A stretch of DNA of 64,000 nt from Frateuria edaphi (GTDB lineage: Bacteria; Pseudomonadota; Gammaproteobacteria; Xanthomonadales; Rhodanobacteraceae): the NCBI RefSeq assembly GCF_021117405.1, contig NZ_CP088251.1, positions 1,364,001-1,428,000 of the forward strand. The letters are read 5' to 3'. Below the pieces are notes generated by a model, which did no database searches, was not told where the DNA came from, and saw nothing but the letters and a program-made list of their open reading frames with translations. Position numbers and translations under genes: made by a program. Positions 1 to 10,937 of this stretch are shown here, in pieces (position 1 is the first letter of the stretch; every line of letters begins with the position of its first letter).

Positions 1-1151
1 TGCCCACGGCCGCCGCCTTCGCGGCTTTCGCCCGCGAACCAGGTGCGCACCGACGGTAGTTCCTGGCCGGGTGCGACACCGCGCTTGCTCTTGCGACGGC
101 CAGGGGCCGCCGGGCGCTCCGGCCTGGCGACGTTGCCGTTGACTTCCTTGCCCGGTCGGCGGCGCTGCTGCTTGCCCCGTGCCGGTTCCTCGCGGATGCG
201 GTCGAACGCGCGCAGCTCGCGGGCCTCGTCGTGGTAGGCGCCGCTCCAGCCCGTCGGTGCGCCGCGCTCGGGACGGTATTCAGTGACGCTGCGGCTGGCG
301 CGGCGCTGGTGCAGGACCGGGCTCAGCGTCAGTGCTGGCTGAGCAGGGCCCAGGCCGACGGACTTGCGCAGGTCCTTGATGGCGTCTTCGGAAAGCGATT
401 CGCTTTCGCCGCGCCGCAGCGTGCGAGGCAGCTCCACGGCGCCGTAGCGGATGCGCTTGAGGCGGCTGACAAGGAAGCCCTGTGAATCCCACAGGCGGCG
501 CACCTCGCGGTTGCGGCCTTCGCGGATGACCACGCGGAACCAGCTGTGGCTGCCGCCGCGGCTGATGATGGCGATCTCGTCGAAGCGGGCGGGGCCGTCC
601 TCCAGCTCCACGCCCGACTTGAGCTTCTCGATCACCTCGTCGGGCACCTCGCCGTGCACGCGGCAGAGGTACTCGCGACCAAGTCCGCTCCTGGGATGCA
701 TCAGCGCGTTGGCCAGCTCGCCGTCGGTGGTGAGCAGCAGCAGGCCGGTGGTGTTGATGTCCAGGCGGCCCACGGCCACCCAGCGCGCGCCCTTCAGGCG
801 CGGCAGCTTTTCGAACACAGTGGGACGGCCTTCGGGATCCTCGCGGGTGGTCACCACGCCCTCAGGCTTGTGGTAGAGCAGCACCTCGGTCTCGTCGCGG
901 TTGTCGGTGGCGACGACGAACTGCTTGCCGTCGAGCACGACGCGGTCGCCGGCGTGCACGCTGGCGCCGATGCCGGCGGGCGCGCCGTTGAGTTCCACCT
1001 CGCCGGCCTGGATGCGCTGTTCCAGCATGCGGCGCGAGCCCAGGCCCGCGTTGGCCAGCACCTTGTGCAGGCGTTCTTCCAGGGCGGGGGTGTCGGCCTC
1101 TTCGCGGGGTTCGCGCTTGAGGGTCAAAACGGATTTCTGCGGCGCAGTCAT
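1..1151 (-). CDS. rluB: Ribosomal large-subunit pseudouridine synthase B (partial, C-terminus cut by window edge)
   Basis: RsuA/RluB-family pseudouridine synthase, which modifies 23S rRNA during 50S maturation. Reading leftward from the ATG at 1151, an S4 RNA-binding domain comes first (about residues 17-75, with the motif LANAGLGSRRMLEQRIQAG). The synthase domain follows and contains the catalytic-loop motif GRLDINTTGLLLLTTDG, where the Asp is the expected catalytic residue. The visible C-terminal part is a long basic tail rich in Arg, Gly and Pro, typical of RluB in this group. No stop is reached before base 1, so the gene is truncated by the window. Its ATG overlaps the scpB stop in an ATGA junction, so it is the third gene of scpA-scpB-rluB. 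RluB rather than RsuA or RluF is inferred from the tail and the scp linkage. Confidence 0.93.
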   Translation of the reverse strand, partial: MTAPQKSVLTLKREPREEADTPALEERLHKVLANAGLGSRRMLEQRIQAGEVELNGAPAGIGASVHAGDRVVLDGKQFVVATDNRDETEVLLYHKPEGVVTTREDPEGRPTVFEKLPRLKGARWVAVGRLDINTTGLLLLTTDGELANALMHPRSGLGREYLCRVHGEVPDEVIEKLKSGVELEDGPARFDEIAIISRGGSHSWFRVVIREGRNREVRRLWDSQGFLVSRLKRIRYGAVELPRTLRRGESESLSEDAIKDLRKSVGLGPAQPALTLSPVLHQRRASRSVTEYRPERGAPTGWSGAYHDEARELRAFDRIREEPARGKQQRRRPGKEVNGNVARPERPAAPGRRKSKRGVAPGQELPSVRTWFAGESREGGGRG

Positions 1152-2011
1152 GCGCGGTACTCCTCGGTGTCCTGCTCGGCGGCGTCTTCGTCGACGTCCG
1201 CAGGGGCTGCTGCCTCGTCGGCAGTGGCGGATGGGGTGGGCGCCTCGTCATCGGACGCGGCGGCGGTGGTTTCGGTGGCGTCGGCCGGTTCGGTCTCGGC
1301 CTCTGCGAGCGCGGGTGTTTCGCCGGCTGGCACTTCGTCCTGGCCGGACCCGGCAGTGGTGTCGTCAATGTCCCCGGGTGCCTCGTCCTGCACGGCCGCG
1401 GCATCTTCCTCGTCCGGGTCGATCGGCAGGTCCTTGATCACCCGCGGCGGCAGCGGTTCCTGGTCGAGGCGAAGCTGCGGGTCTTCCATGTCGCGGATTT
1501 CGGACAGCGGCGGCAGCTCGTCCAGCGACTTGAGGCTGAAGTAATCCAGGAAGGCGCGGGTGGTGCCGAACAGCGCCGGCTTGCCGGGCACGTCGCGGTG
1601 GCCGACCACGCGGATCCACTCGCGCTCTTCCAGCGTCTTGACGATGTTGGAAGAGACCACCACGCCACGGATCTGTTCGATCTCCGGACGGGTGATCGGC
1701 TGGCGGTAGGCGATCAGCGCCAGCGTTTCGAGCAGGGCGCGCGAATAGCGGCTGGGTTTCTCGGTCCACATGCGCGACACCCAGGGGTGCACGTCCTGGC
1801 GAACCTGGTAGCGGAAGCCGGAGGCGACCTCCCTCAGTTCCACGCCGCGCCCGGCGCAGTCCTCGCCCAGCGACTCCAGCGCCCGCGCGATCGCCTCGCG
1901 GTCGACCTGGTCCTCGTCGACGAACAGCTCGCCCAGCTGCGCCACGGTGAGCGGCTGGCTGGCGGCGAGCAGGGCCGCTTCGATAATCGGTTTGAGTTGC
2001 TCGATCTGCAT
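1148..2011 (-). CDS. scpB: Segregation and condensation protein B
   Basis: ScpB, the winged-helix (kite) subunit of the bacterial SMC-ScpAB condensin. It dimerises and bridges ScpA on the SMC heads in chromosome condensation and segregation. The first 190 or so of 287 residues carry the family hallmarks, including the block SRALLETLALIAYRQPITRP and the sequence GTTRAFLDYFSLKSLDELP. The last 90 residues are an acidic Ala/Asp/Glu-rich tail, longer than in the short Firmicutes proteins but usual for Xanthomonadales. Its stop overlaps the rluB start by 4 nt, and scpA lies 36 nt upstream, so the three are probably one transcript. No smc gene is visible in the window. Confidence 0.95.
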   Translation of the reverse strand: MQIEQLKPIIEAALLAASQPLTVAQLGELFVDEDQVDREAIARALESLGEDCAGRGVELREVASGFRYQVRQDVHPWVSRMWTEKPSRYSRALLETLALIAYRQPITRPEIEQIRGVVVSSNIVKTLEEREWIRVVGHRDVPGKPALFGTTRAFLDYFSLKSLDELPPLSEIRDMEDPQLRLDQEPLPPRVIKDLPIDPDEEDAAAVQDEAPGDIDDTTAGSGQDEVPAGETPALAEAETEPADATETTAAASDDEAPTPSATADEAAAPADVDEDAAEQDTEEYRA

Positions 2012-2047
2012 GGCCTTCAGGTCAGAGATGCGAAGGGGGCCGCGCCG

Positions 2048-2953
2048 TCAGTCGGCGGCGGCGGAAACCGGCATGTCGTCCGGCAGTTCGTCGTTTTCTT
2101 CGGCCAGCGCGGTCTTTGCCTTGACGTAGATCGGCGCCAGCGGCTCTTCCTGCACGATCTCGACGAGCATTTCCTTGGCCAGTTCAAGCATGGCCAGGAA
2201 AGTCACCACTACGCCCAGGCGGCCTTCGTTGATGTCGAACAGGCTTTCGAAGCGGTGGAACGTGCTGTCTTCCAGCCGGCTCAGCAGTTCGCCCATCCGC
2301 TGGCGCACGCTCAACGCCTCGCGCTTGATCGCGTGATGGCCGAACAGCTCGGCGCGGTGCATCACGTCCTTGAGCGCCAGCAGCATTTCCTTCAGGTCCA
2401 GCGGCGGCGGCAGCTTCACCACGTTGCGCTCGCCCACGTCGGCCTGCACCACTACCGTGTCGCGTTCCAGCCGGGGCAGGGTGTCGATGTCCTCGGCGGC
2501 CTTCTTGAAGCGCTCGTATTCCTGCAGGCGGCGCACCAGTTCGGCGCGCGGGTCGTCCTCGATGCCCTCCTCGGCGGGCGGGCGGGGCAGCAGCAGGCGC
2601 GACTTGATCTCGCCCAGGATCGCGGCCATCAGCAGGTACTCGGCGGCCAGCTCCAGCCGCATCGAGTCCCGCATCATGTCGATGTATTCCATGTATTGCC
2701 GCGTAATTTCGGCAATCGGAATGTCCAGGATGTCCAGGTTCTGCCGGCGGATCAGGTACAGCAGCAGGTCCAGCGGGCCCTCGAACGCTTCGAGAAAAAC
2801 TTCCAAGGCGTCCGGCGGGATGTACAGGTCCTGCGGCATCTGCAGCATGGGTTCGCCACGCACGACCGCCAGCGGCATTTCCTGCTGCTGGGGGATCGAC
2901 GCGAAGGCGTCCTGCGACGGTGCGGCCGGCTGCTGCGGTTCTGTGCTCATCAA
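2048..2953 (-). CDS. scpA: Segregation and condensation protein A (kleisin)
   Basis: ScpA, the kleisin subunit that links SMC ATPase heads with ScpB. The typical kleisin N-terminus follows a 45-residue Pro/Gln-rich leader: FEGPLDLLLYLIRRQNLDIL, then the stretch ITRQYMEYIDMMR. The C-terminal winged helix ends near the stretch VVVTFLAMLELAKEM. At 301 aa it is slightly longer than the 250-280 aa norm because of the leader. Two ATGs lie in tandem at the start, so translation could begin at 2953 or 2950. It heads the operon with scpB and rluB. Upstream is a 688-nt stretch without a gene, where the operon promoter must lie. Confidence 0.95.
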   Translation of the reverse strand: MMSTEPQQPAAPSQDAFASIPQQQEMPLAVVRGEPMLQMPQDLYIPPDALEVFLEAFEGPLDLLLYLIRRQNLDILDIPIAEITRQYMEYIDMMRDSMRLELAAEYLLMAAILGEIKSRLLLPRPPAEEGIEDDPRAELVRRLQEYERFKKAAEDIDTLPRLERDTVVVQADVGERNVVKLPPPLDLKEMLLALKDVMHRAELFGHHAIKREALSVRQRMGELLSRLEDSTFHRFESLFDINEGRLGVVVTFLAMLELAKEMLVEIVQEEPLAPIYVKAKTALAEENDELPDDMPVSAAAD

Positions 2954-3641
2954 TGCATGTCGTGAGGCCGCTCACGCGGCCGGCAATGCGTTCAAAACCT
3001 GTCGTCCTGGCGGGCGGTGCCCTGTGGACGGGTATCCCCTCGTGACCGCGGCTTCGGGCCGGCGATCGGTCAAGCTGGCTCGCCGGTTCCGGCGCAGCCG
3101 TCGCCGCGTGTCGCTTGACGAAGCCGCACCACGGCGGTTCGGTCAGGCGGGCTCGGGCGACCACCAAGGCGTCCACGCCGGGCATCGGGCCCTGGAACGA
3201 ACGCAAGACAGGATGGCGACACGGCGCCACGGACGGTTTCAATCGGTCTGCCGGGACTCGGATGCGTGCCGCGATGGCCGGTATCGACCGGCACGGCGCA
3301 CGCTGGAACCGGGCATGGGGACAGGTTAGCGGTAGCGTTGCGGCAAGTCCAGTGCGCAAGTGCTCGCGCATGGGGCAGCATGTGACACGGTGCGTCGTGC
3401 AGAAGCCGGGCGCGGCAGTTCCAGTGCGGTGTCGGGCGGGCAGGGGATGACGTCGCACCGATCCATCGATGGCATGGCGTTTGCTTTATCGTGCCCATGA
3501 GATGCCGTTTTCCCGCTGCGCGAACGGTCCGCTGAACACTGGCGGCTCACAGGCAGCAACCAGGTGTCGATGGGACGCAGGATGCGTCGTAGGATCGCAA
3601 GGACGTCACAGAGCGCGGGTGCGTTTTGCTTGGGGAGTTAG
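2954..3641. other. Long intergenic region, no supported gene
   Basis: About 690 bases between the divergent scpA and PilZ genes. Open frames exist on both strands, but their translations are low-complexity Arg/Pro/His/Ala mixtures without recognisable motifs, as expected by chance in GC-rich DNA. It must hold the promoters of scpA (leftward) and of the PilZ gene (rightward). I see no tRNA-like fold and no strong terminator. A small RNA or a decayed gene cannot be excluded. Confidence 0.5.
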
Positions 3642-4010
3642 ATGACGATCGAAGACAACGTGGCGGATGAATCGGGCCCCAAGTTCCTGCGGCCCGCGCG
3701 CATGCGCATCGAAACCACCGTGCTCATGAGCCACGGGGTGCAGTCGCATCCGACCGAACTGGTCGACATCTCCGCCACGGGCGCGCTGCTGCGCCGACCG
3801 CTGGGCTGGCAGGGCGAGCTGGGGCAGAACTGGGTGCTCGACATGATCTTCGGCCGCGACCTGCACATCCACCTGGAGGCAGTGGTCGCGCGCATCTCCG
3901 ACCGCCACATCGGCTTTGCCTACTCGCGCATCCCGGAAGACAAGCAGGTGCCGTTGTGGAACCTGCTGGGTGGTTACGCGGACATCCTGGAGCATTGGCG
4001 GGGGGAGTGA
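3642..4010 (+). CDS. PilZ-domain protein (probable c-di-GMP receptor)
   Basis: A 122-residue single-domain PilZ protein. PilZ domains bind cyclic di-GMP through an N-terminal RxxxR and a downstream D/N-x-S-x-x-G motif. Here RPARMR lies around residues 17-22 and DISATGALLRRP around residue 43, so both elements are present, although the first Arg motif is not in the classical spacing. The gene stands alone, preceded by the sequence GGGGAGTTAG as ribosome binding site. The HD-GYP phosphodiesterase-like gene at 37 kb could act in the same signalling network, but no direct link is visible. Ligand binding is inferred from the family; a type IV pilus role (PilZ proper) is not supported. Confidence 0.85.
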   Translation: MTIEDNVADESGPKFLRPARMRIETTVLMSHGVQSHPTELVDISATGALLRRPLGWQGELGQNWVLDMIFGRDLHIHLEAVVARISDRHIGFAYSRIPEDKQVPLWNLLGGYADILEHWRGE

Positions 4011-4029
4011 TCCGGCCGCGCGCTTTTCC

Positions 4030-4057
4030 GTAGGAACCCGCAAGCGGGCTCCCACGA
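4030..4057. repeat. REP-like intergenic dyad
   Basis: A short palindrome built on ACCCGC-AA-GCGGGC, flanked by GTAGGA and CCCACGA, between two convergent genes. Fragments of the same type (GGGCTCCTACGA at about 23774; TGCAGGAGC near 15347 and 47422) occur in other gaps of the window, as expected of REP elements common in Xanthomonadales. It may also act as a weak bidirectional terminator. Confidence 0.45.
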
Positions 4058-4069
4058 AGACCCGGACGC

Positions 4070-5755
4070 TCAGGCGGGAGTTTTCTTTGGCTCGTTGCGC
4101 AGCTCGCGGCGAAGGATCTTGCCCACGTTCGACTTCGGCAGCGCATCGCGGAATTCGATCTGGCGCGGGCGCTTGTAGCCGGTCAGGTTGTCGTGGCAGA
4201 ACTGCTTGAGGACTTCGGCCGTCAGCGCAGGGTCCTTGCGCACCACGAAAAGCTTCACCACCTCGCCCGAGTGCTCGTCCGGCACGCCCACGGCGGCTAC
4301 CTCGGCCACGCCGGGGTGTTGCATCACCACGTCCTCGACCTCGTTCGGATACACGTTGAAGCCGGACACCAGGATCATGTCCTTCTTGCGGTCGACGATG
4401 TAGACGTAGCCGTTCTCGTCCATCCGGGCGATGTCGCCGGTGTGCAGCCAGCCATCGGCGCCCAGCACCTTCGCGGTCTCGTCCGGACGCTGCCAATAGC
4501 CCTGCATCACCTGCGGGCCACGCACCATGAGCTCGCCCACTTCGCCGATCGACAAAGGCTGGTTTTCCTCCGACCAGATCGCCACGTCGGTGGACGGCAC
4601 GGGCAGGCCGATCGATCCGTTGTAGTCCCGAAGGTCCAGCGGGTTGATGCACACCGCCGGCGAGGTTTCGGTCAGGCCATAGGCCTCGGCCAGGGTGCAA
4701 CCGGTGGTTTTCTTCCATCGCTCGGCCACCGCGCGTTGCACGGCCATGCCGCCGCCCAGGGTCAGGTGCAGGCGCGAGAAGTCCAGCTCGGCGAAGCCGG
4801 GCGTGTTGAGCAGGCCGTTGAACAGCGTGTTGACGCCGGTCAGCGCGGTGAAGCCGGACTTCTTCAGTTCCTTGACGAAGCCGGGCATGTCGCGCGGGTT
4901 GGTGATCAGCCAGTTCAGGCCGCCCAGGCGCATGAAAACCAGGCCGTTCGCCGTCAGCGAGAAGATGTGGTACAGCGGCAGGGCGGTGATGATCACCTCC
5001 TCGCCGGGCTTGGCCAGGTCGCCGATCCAGGCGCTGGCCTGCAGCATGTTGGCGACCATGTTGCCGTGGCTGAGCATCGCGCCCTTGGCCACGCCCGTAG
5101 TGCCGCCGGTGTACTGCAGGAAAGCGAGGTCGTCGTGGCCCAGCTCGACCTTGGGCATGGGATGCGAGGCGCCCTGCGCCAGTGCGTCGCGGAAGCGCAC
5201 CGCCTTCGGCAACGAGTAGGCGGGCACCATCTTCTTCACGTGCTTGAGCACGAAGTTGACCAGCGCCCCCTTGGGGAAACCCAGCAGGTCGCCGATGCCG
5301 GTGGTGATCACGTGTTCGACGTGGGTTTCGTCGATGACCTCCTGCAACGTGGAGGCGAAGTTGTCCAGCACCAAGATCGCCTTGGCGCCGGAATCTTCCA
5401 ATTGGTGCCTGAGTTCGCGCGCGGTGTAGAGCGGGTTGGTGTTGACCACCACCAGGCCCGCGCGCAGCGCGCCGAACAGCGCGATCGGGTACTGCAGCAC
5501 GTTGGGCAGCATGATGGCGAGCCGGTCGCCCTTCTCAAGGCCCAGCACGCCGGTGAGGTAACCGGCGAACTGGCGGCTCAAGCTCTCGATCTCGCCGTAG
5601 CTCAGCCGCTTGCCGAAACTGGAGAAGGCCGGCTTGTCGCGGAACTTGCCGAAGGCTTCTTCCACCACCTCCGCCACCGATGCATAGGCGTTGACGTCGA
5701 TCTCGGCGGGCACGTCATGCGGATAGTGGGCAAGCCACGGACGCTCGTTGCTCAT
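4070..5755 (-). CDS. fadD: Long-chain-fatty-acid--CoA ligase
   Basis: Acyl-CoA synthetase of the ANL superfamily. It activates long-chain fatty acids with ATP and CoA at the inner membrane, feeding beta-oxidation and DSF-type signal turnover in this bacterial group. The P-loop-like AMP motif [16 protein letters not shown] is near residue 215. The motif AYGLTETSP is near 340, the hinge motif [21 protein letters not shown] near 435, and the C-terminal catalytic Lys lies in [11 protein letters not shown]. Length is 561 aa, the family norm. I start it at MSNERPW (5755); the frame is open 23 codons further upstream but that part has no family similarity. The gene is monocistronic, convergent with the PilZ gene and divergent from the lipoprotein gene. 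Confidence 0.93.
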   Translation of the reverse strand: MSNERPWLAHYPHDVPAEIDVNAYASVAEVVEEAFGKFRDKPAFSSFGKRLSYGEIESLSRQFAGYLTGVLGLEKGDRLAIMLPNVLQYPIALFGALRAGLVVVNTNPLYTARELRHQLEDSGAKAILVLDNFASTLQEVIDETHVEHVITTGIGDLLGFPKGALVNFVLKHVKKMVPAYSLPKAVRFRDALAQGASHPMPKVELGHDDLAFLQYTGGTTGVAKGAMLSHGNMVANMLQASAWIGDLAKPGEEVIITALPLYHIFSLTANGLVFMRLGGLNWLITNPRDMPGFVKELKKSGFTALTGVNTLFNGLLNTPGFAELDFSRLHLTLGGGMAVQRAVAERWKKTTGCTLAEAYGLTETSPAVCINPLDLRDYNGSIGLPVPSTDVAIWSEENQPLSIGEVGELMVRGPQVMQGYWQRPDETAKVLGADGWLHTGDIARMDENGYVYIVDRKKDMILVSGFNVYPNEVEDVVMQHPGVAEVAAVGVPDEHSGEVVKLFVVRKDPALTAEVLKQFCHDNLTGYKRPRQIEFRDALPKSNVGKILRRELRNEPKKTPA

Positions 5756-5853
5756 GTACTGTTCCTGTTCCCCGTTCGGCCTTGCGGCCAAGGCATTGGA
5801 GCATACGCCCGCGCACGGCGGCAAGCCGCGCCGCGGCGAGGATCGGAGGGTTC

Positions 5854-6294
5854 ATGCGAGTACGAAAAATACTGCCTTCCCTTGGGCTCGCGCTGGTGTT
5901 CGTGGCCTTGGCCGGCTGTCGGCATACGCCGGACGAAACGCGCGTGCGCGAGGCCATCGCATCCGTCGAGCAGGCGGCCGAACAGGCCGATGCCGGTGGC
6001 GTTGTCGAGCCGCTCAGCGAGGACTTCGACGGTAACGGCGGCCGGCTTGAGCGCAAGGACATCGCGAACCTGGTCCGCCTGGCGCACCTGCGTGGCGAGC
6101 GCATCGGGGCGACGCTTGGACCGATCTCGGTGGAGCAGCGCGGCGAGCGGCTGATGGCGGATTTCACTGTCACCCTCACCCAGGGCAGTCGTCTGCTGCC
6201 GGACGCGGCCGGGGTGTACCACGTGGAAACGGCGTGGCGCAGGGAAGGTGGCGAGTGGCGCTGCTACAGCGCGACGTGGGAGCGGCAGCTTTAG
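5854..6294 (+). CDS. Small predicted lipoprotein, NTF2-like candidate
   Basis: A 146-residue protein with a clear lipoprotein signal: basic MRVRK, a hydrophobic stretch, and lipobox LAGC with the acylated Cys at residue 22. The rest is a compact alpha+beta region starting with a helix (DETRVREAIASVEQAAEQAD) and ending in WRREGGEWRCYSATWERQL. This resembles the NTF2/DUF4440 layout in which a long helix precedes a curved sheet ending in a Trp-rich strand. The start at 5854 is chosen because GGAGGG stands 6 nt ahead and the signal peptide starts there. Function is unknown. Residue 24 is Asp-free (RHT follows the Cys), so outer-membrane sorting is likely. Confidence 0.7.
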   Translation: MRVRKILPSLGLALVFVALAGCRHTPDETRVREAIASVEQAAEQADAGGVVEPLSEDFDGNGGRLERKDIANLVRLAHLRGERIGATLGPISVEQRGERLMADFTVTLTQGSRLLPDAAGVYHVETAWRREGGEWRCYSATWERQL

Positions 6295-6305
6295 TGCACT
6301 CGCCG

Positions 6306-6323
6306 GGTGGGTTTCAGCCCACC
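6306..6323. repeat. Intergenic GGTGGG/CCCACC hairpin
   Basis: Inverted repeat with a 6-bp stem just after the lipoprotein stop. It is related to the hairpins at 10268 and 44337, which share the GGTGGGC/GCCCACC-type stems. Likely REP-like and possibly a weak terminator. Confidence 0.4.
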
Positions 6324-6354
6324 TTTCCCCCGCGAGGCGGTGGGATGAAGCACG

Positions 6355-6384
6355 AAAAAAAAGGCCGCCCGGGGGCGGCCTTTT
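6355..6384 (-). terminator. Rho-independent terminator of acnA (bidirectional)
   Basis: Perfect 8-bp GC stem GGCCGCCC/GGGCGGCC at 6363-6380. On the minus strand it is followed by eight T residues (A tract at 6355-6362); on the plus strand it is followed by TTTT. It sits 20 nt past the acnA stop and can end both acnA and the convergent lipoprotein transcript. Confidence 0.9.
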
Positions 6385-6404
6385 CGCTGCAACTGCGGCG
6401 GGGC

Positions 6405-9083
<2,679 letters not shown>

Positions 9084-9344
9084 GACGAAACTCCTGGCTT
9101 GAGCTTTGAAGCGGCTGGGGAGAGCTGGCATTGCGGCGGCCAAGCGCGCGCAAAGGCCCGTGATTATCGCAAATACCGCGTCCACGCGTCCTCGCGGCGC
9201 CTGGGATCGGGCGGGCTTGGCTGGCAGGCATGCTCGCGGCGCGGGCGAGCGGGGCGGCTAGAATGGCCCGGATACGCCGACCATCCCGCCGTTGGCCGCC
9301 AAGCATGCGACGGCCCGCCCCTCCGCACAAACGCTTTTGGTGAC

Positions 9345-10277
9345 ATGCAGCATTCGATGATTTCGACGGCGCTCTCGGCGGTATCGCTGCGCGACCTGGC
9401 GCTGGTGCAGGCGGTGCATCGCCATGGCAGCTTCAACAGCGCGGCGCGGGCGATGCACATCAGCCCGTCGGGGCTTTCGCACCAGGTGCAGAAGGTCGAG
9501 CAGGCGCTGGGTGCGCCGCTGTTCGAGCGCGGCGGCCGGCGCATCGTGCCGACCGCCGGCGGGCAGCGGCTGCTGGAGCGGATCAGCGCGGTGCTGGATG
9601 CGGCCGAGCTCCTGCAGCAGGCCGCCCGCGCCGGCACGGTTGCCTTCGGCGGCGAGCTGCGCCTGGGCGTGCCGGCCTCGCTCGGTCCCTATCTGCTGCC
9701 GCACCTGGTCGAGCCGTTTCCGTTGCACTTTCCGGCCGCCAGGTTGAGCTTGTCCGAGGGCAAACCGCGTGGCCTGCTGCGGCGCCTGCACGAGGGGGAA
9801 CTCGATGCGGTGCTGGCACCGCCGGCGACCGCCGCGAGTGGCATCGCCACGCGGCCGTTATTCGCCGAGCCGTGGCAGGTGCTGTTCCGGGCGGACCATC
9901 CGCTGGCCGGCCGCGCCAACGTGACGCTGGACGAGCTGGATGAGGCCGAGGCTACGCTGATGGCCGAGAGCCATCCGGACGGCATCGACGGCCAGGGCGG
10001 CCATGGCGGTCACGTGCAGGACGTCAGCCTGGAAAGCCTGGCGGCGCTGGTCGGGCTGCGTGGCGGCTACGCGCTCGTGCCGGCGTTGGCGCGCGAGCGG
10101 CTGGCCTCGAAGCCCGAGCTGACCGTGGTGCCGTTGGAAGGCGCCGTGCCGGGCCGACAGATCGCGTTGTACTGGCGGGAGGCGTCGCCCTGGCACGCGG
10201 ACATCCAGGCGTTCGCCGAGTTGCTGCAGGAGGTGGCGAGCAGGCGGCCAGGATTGGTGGTGGGGCCGGTGGGCTGA
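9345..10277 (+). CDS. LysR-family transcriptional regulator, OxyR-like but cysteine-free
   Basis: LysR-type regulator of 310 aa. The N-terminal winged HTH covers about residues 12-70 (LALVQAVHRHGSFNSAARAM and HISPSGLSHQVQKVEQALG). The substrate domain resembles OxyR in VSLESLAALVGLRGGYALVPALA and in the preceding DHPLAGRANVTLDEL region. The region that holds the redox cysteines in OxyR is here SHPDGIDGQGGHGGH, and the whole protein has no Cys, so it cannot act as a thiol peroxide sensor. It is divergent from acnA and could regulate it; effector unknown. The start ATG at 9345 precedes a second ATG at 9357. The stop codon lies inside a TGAA-loop hairpin. Calling it OxyR itself would be wrong on present evidence. 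Confidence 0.85.
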   Translation: MQHSMISTALSAVSLRDLALVQAVHRHGSFNSAARAMHISPSGLSHQVQKVEQALGAPLFERGGRRIVPTAGGQRLLERISAVLDAAELLQQAARAGTVAFGGELRLGVPASLGPYLLPHLVEPFPLHFPAARLSLSEGKPRGLLRRLHEGELDAVLAPPATAASGIATRPLFAEPWQVLFRADHPLAGRANVTLDELDEAEATLMAESHPDGIDGQGGHGGHVQDVSLESLAALVGLRGGYALVPALARERLASKPELTVVPLEGAVPGRQIALYWREASPWHADIQAFAELLQEVASRRPGLVVGPVG

Positions 10278-10285
10278 AGCCCACC
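10268..10285. repeat. TGAA-loop intergenic hairpin
   Basis: Perfect inverted repeat GGTGGGC-TGAA-GCCCACC. It overlaps the regulator's stop codon (TGA at 10275-10277 falls in the loop) and lies before the convergent hflD stop. A near copy occurs at 44337. It could work as a bidirectional terminator or be a REP unit. Confidence 0.5.
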
Positions 10286-10294
10286 GCACCGCGC

Positions 10295-10918
10295 TCAGCC
10301 GTTGTCCAGCGTCACGCCCGTCAGCAACCCGCGCGCCAGCATGCTGCACTGGCGGCGGTTGAGGACGATCTGCCACTGCCGCCCGCCGACCTGGCGCCAC
10401 AGCACGGCCGAACGCACGGCGGCCAGCAGGTTGGCGCGCACCTTTTCCACGACCGCCGGCTGCTGCAGGAACTGCGGGTTCCCGCTGACCATCACGCGCG
10501 GGCTCAGCGTGGACAGGGTCGATGCGTAGAGGTCGGCCAGGCGCCGGACGACCTGCGGGGAGTCCTGGCCGAAATGCGCCACCTGGCGCTGGGCGGCGAC
10601 CACGCCTTCCTGCAGTTTCGCGGTCAGCTCGGGCCGGCGGGCCAGGCTGCGTTCCAGCCGCATGACGGTCACCGCCATCCGGGTCAGTCCCATGTCGCGG
10701 CTGCTGTCGTCGAGCTGGCCGATCAGGTTGCGCAGGCCCAGCCGCACGCCTCCCACGCCACCGTAGACGGCCGCCACCGACGGCGCGTCGATGCGGAACA
10801 CGCTGGCCACGCTCGACTCCATCGCCCCTTCGTCGCACCGCCCTTGGTTGGCCAGTTGCTGCGCCAGGCCCGCCGCCTGGAACAGGCCGGCCAGCGCGAG
10901 CACGCGCGGTTCGTTCAT
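10295..10918 (-). CDS. hflD: High frequency lysogenization protein HflD homologue
   Basis: HflD, a peripheral membrane-associated helical protein. In E. coli it binds phage lambda CII and reduces its activity, thereby influencing the lysis/lysogeny choice; its cell role is unclear. The family core is visible as ALAGLFQAAGLAQQLANQG at the N-terminus and the stretch GGVRLGLRNLIGQLDD. At 207 aa it matches the family length. I use the ATG at 10918 (MNEPRVLALAG) rather than the longer frame. It lies 20 nt downstream of mnmA, the classical mnmA(trmU)-hflD order. A CII-like gene is present in the prophage of this same window, but a functional link is speculative. Confidence 0.9.
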   Translation of the reverse strand: MNEPRVLALAGLFQAAGLAQQLANQGRCDEGAMESSVASVFRIDAPSVAAVYGGVGGVRLGLRNLIGQLDDSSRDMGLTRMAVTVMRLERSLARRPELTAKLQEGVVAAQRQVAHFGQDSPQVVRRLADLYASTLSTLSPRVMVSGNPQFLQQPAVVEKVRANLLAAVRSAVLWRQVGGRQWQIVLNRRQCSMLARGLLTGVTLDNG

Positions 10919-10937
10919 GGCGAGGATATCGAGCACG

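Noticed and set aside
2954-3641. Hypothetical frames of 111-142 codons in the scpA-PilZ gap
   Set aside because: The translations are low complexity, they overlap on both strands and have no ribosome sites.
9345-10277. OxyR
   Set aside because: The effector domain resembles OxyR, but the redox cysteines are absent, so the symbol oxyR is not given.
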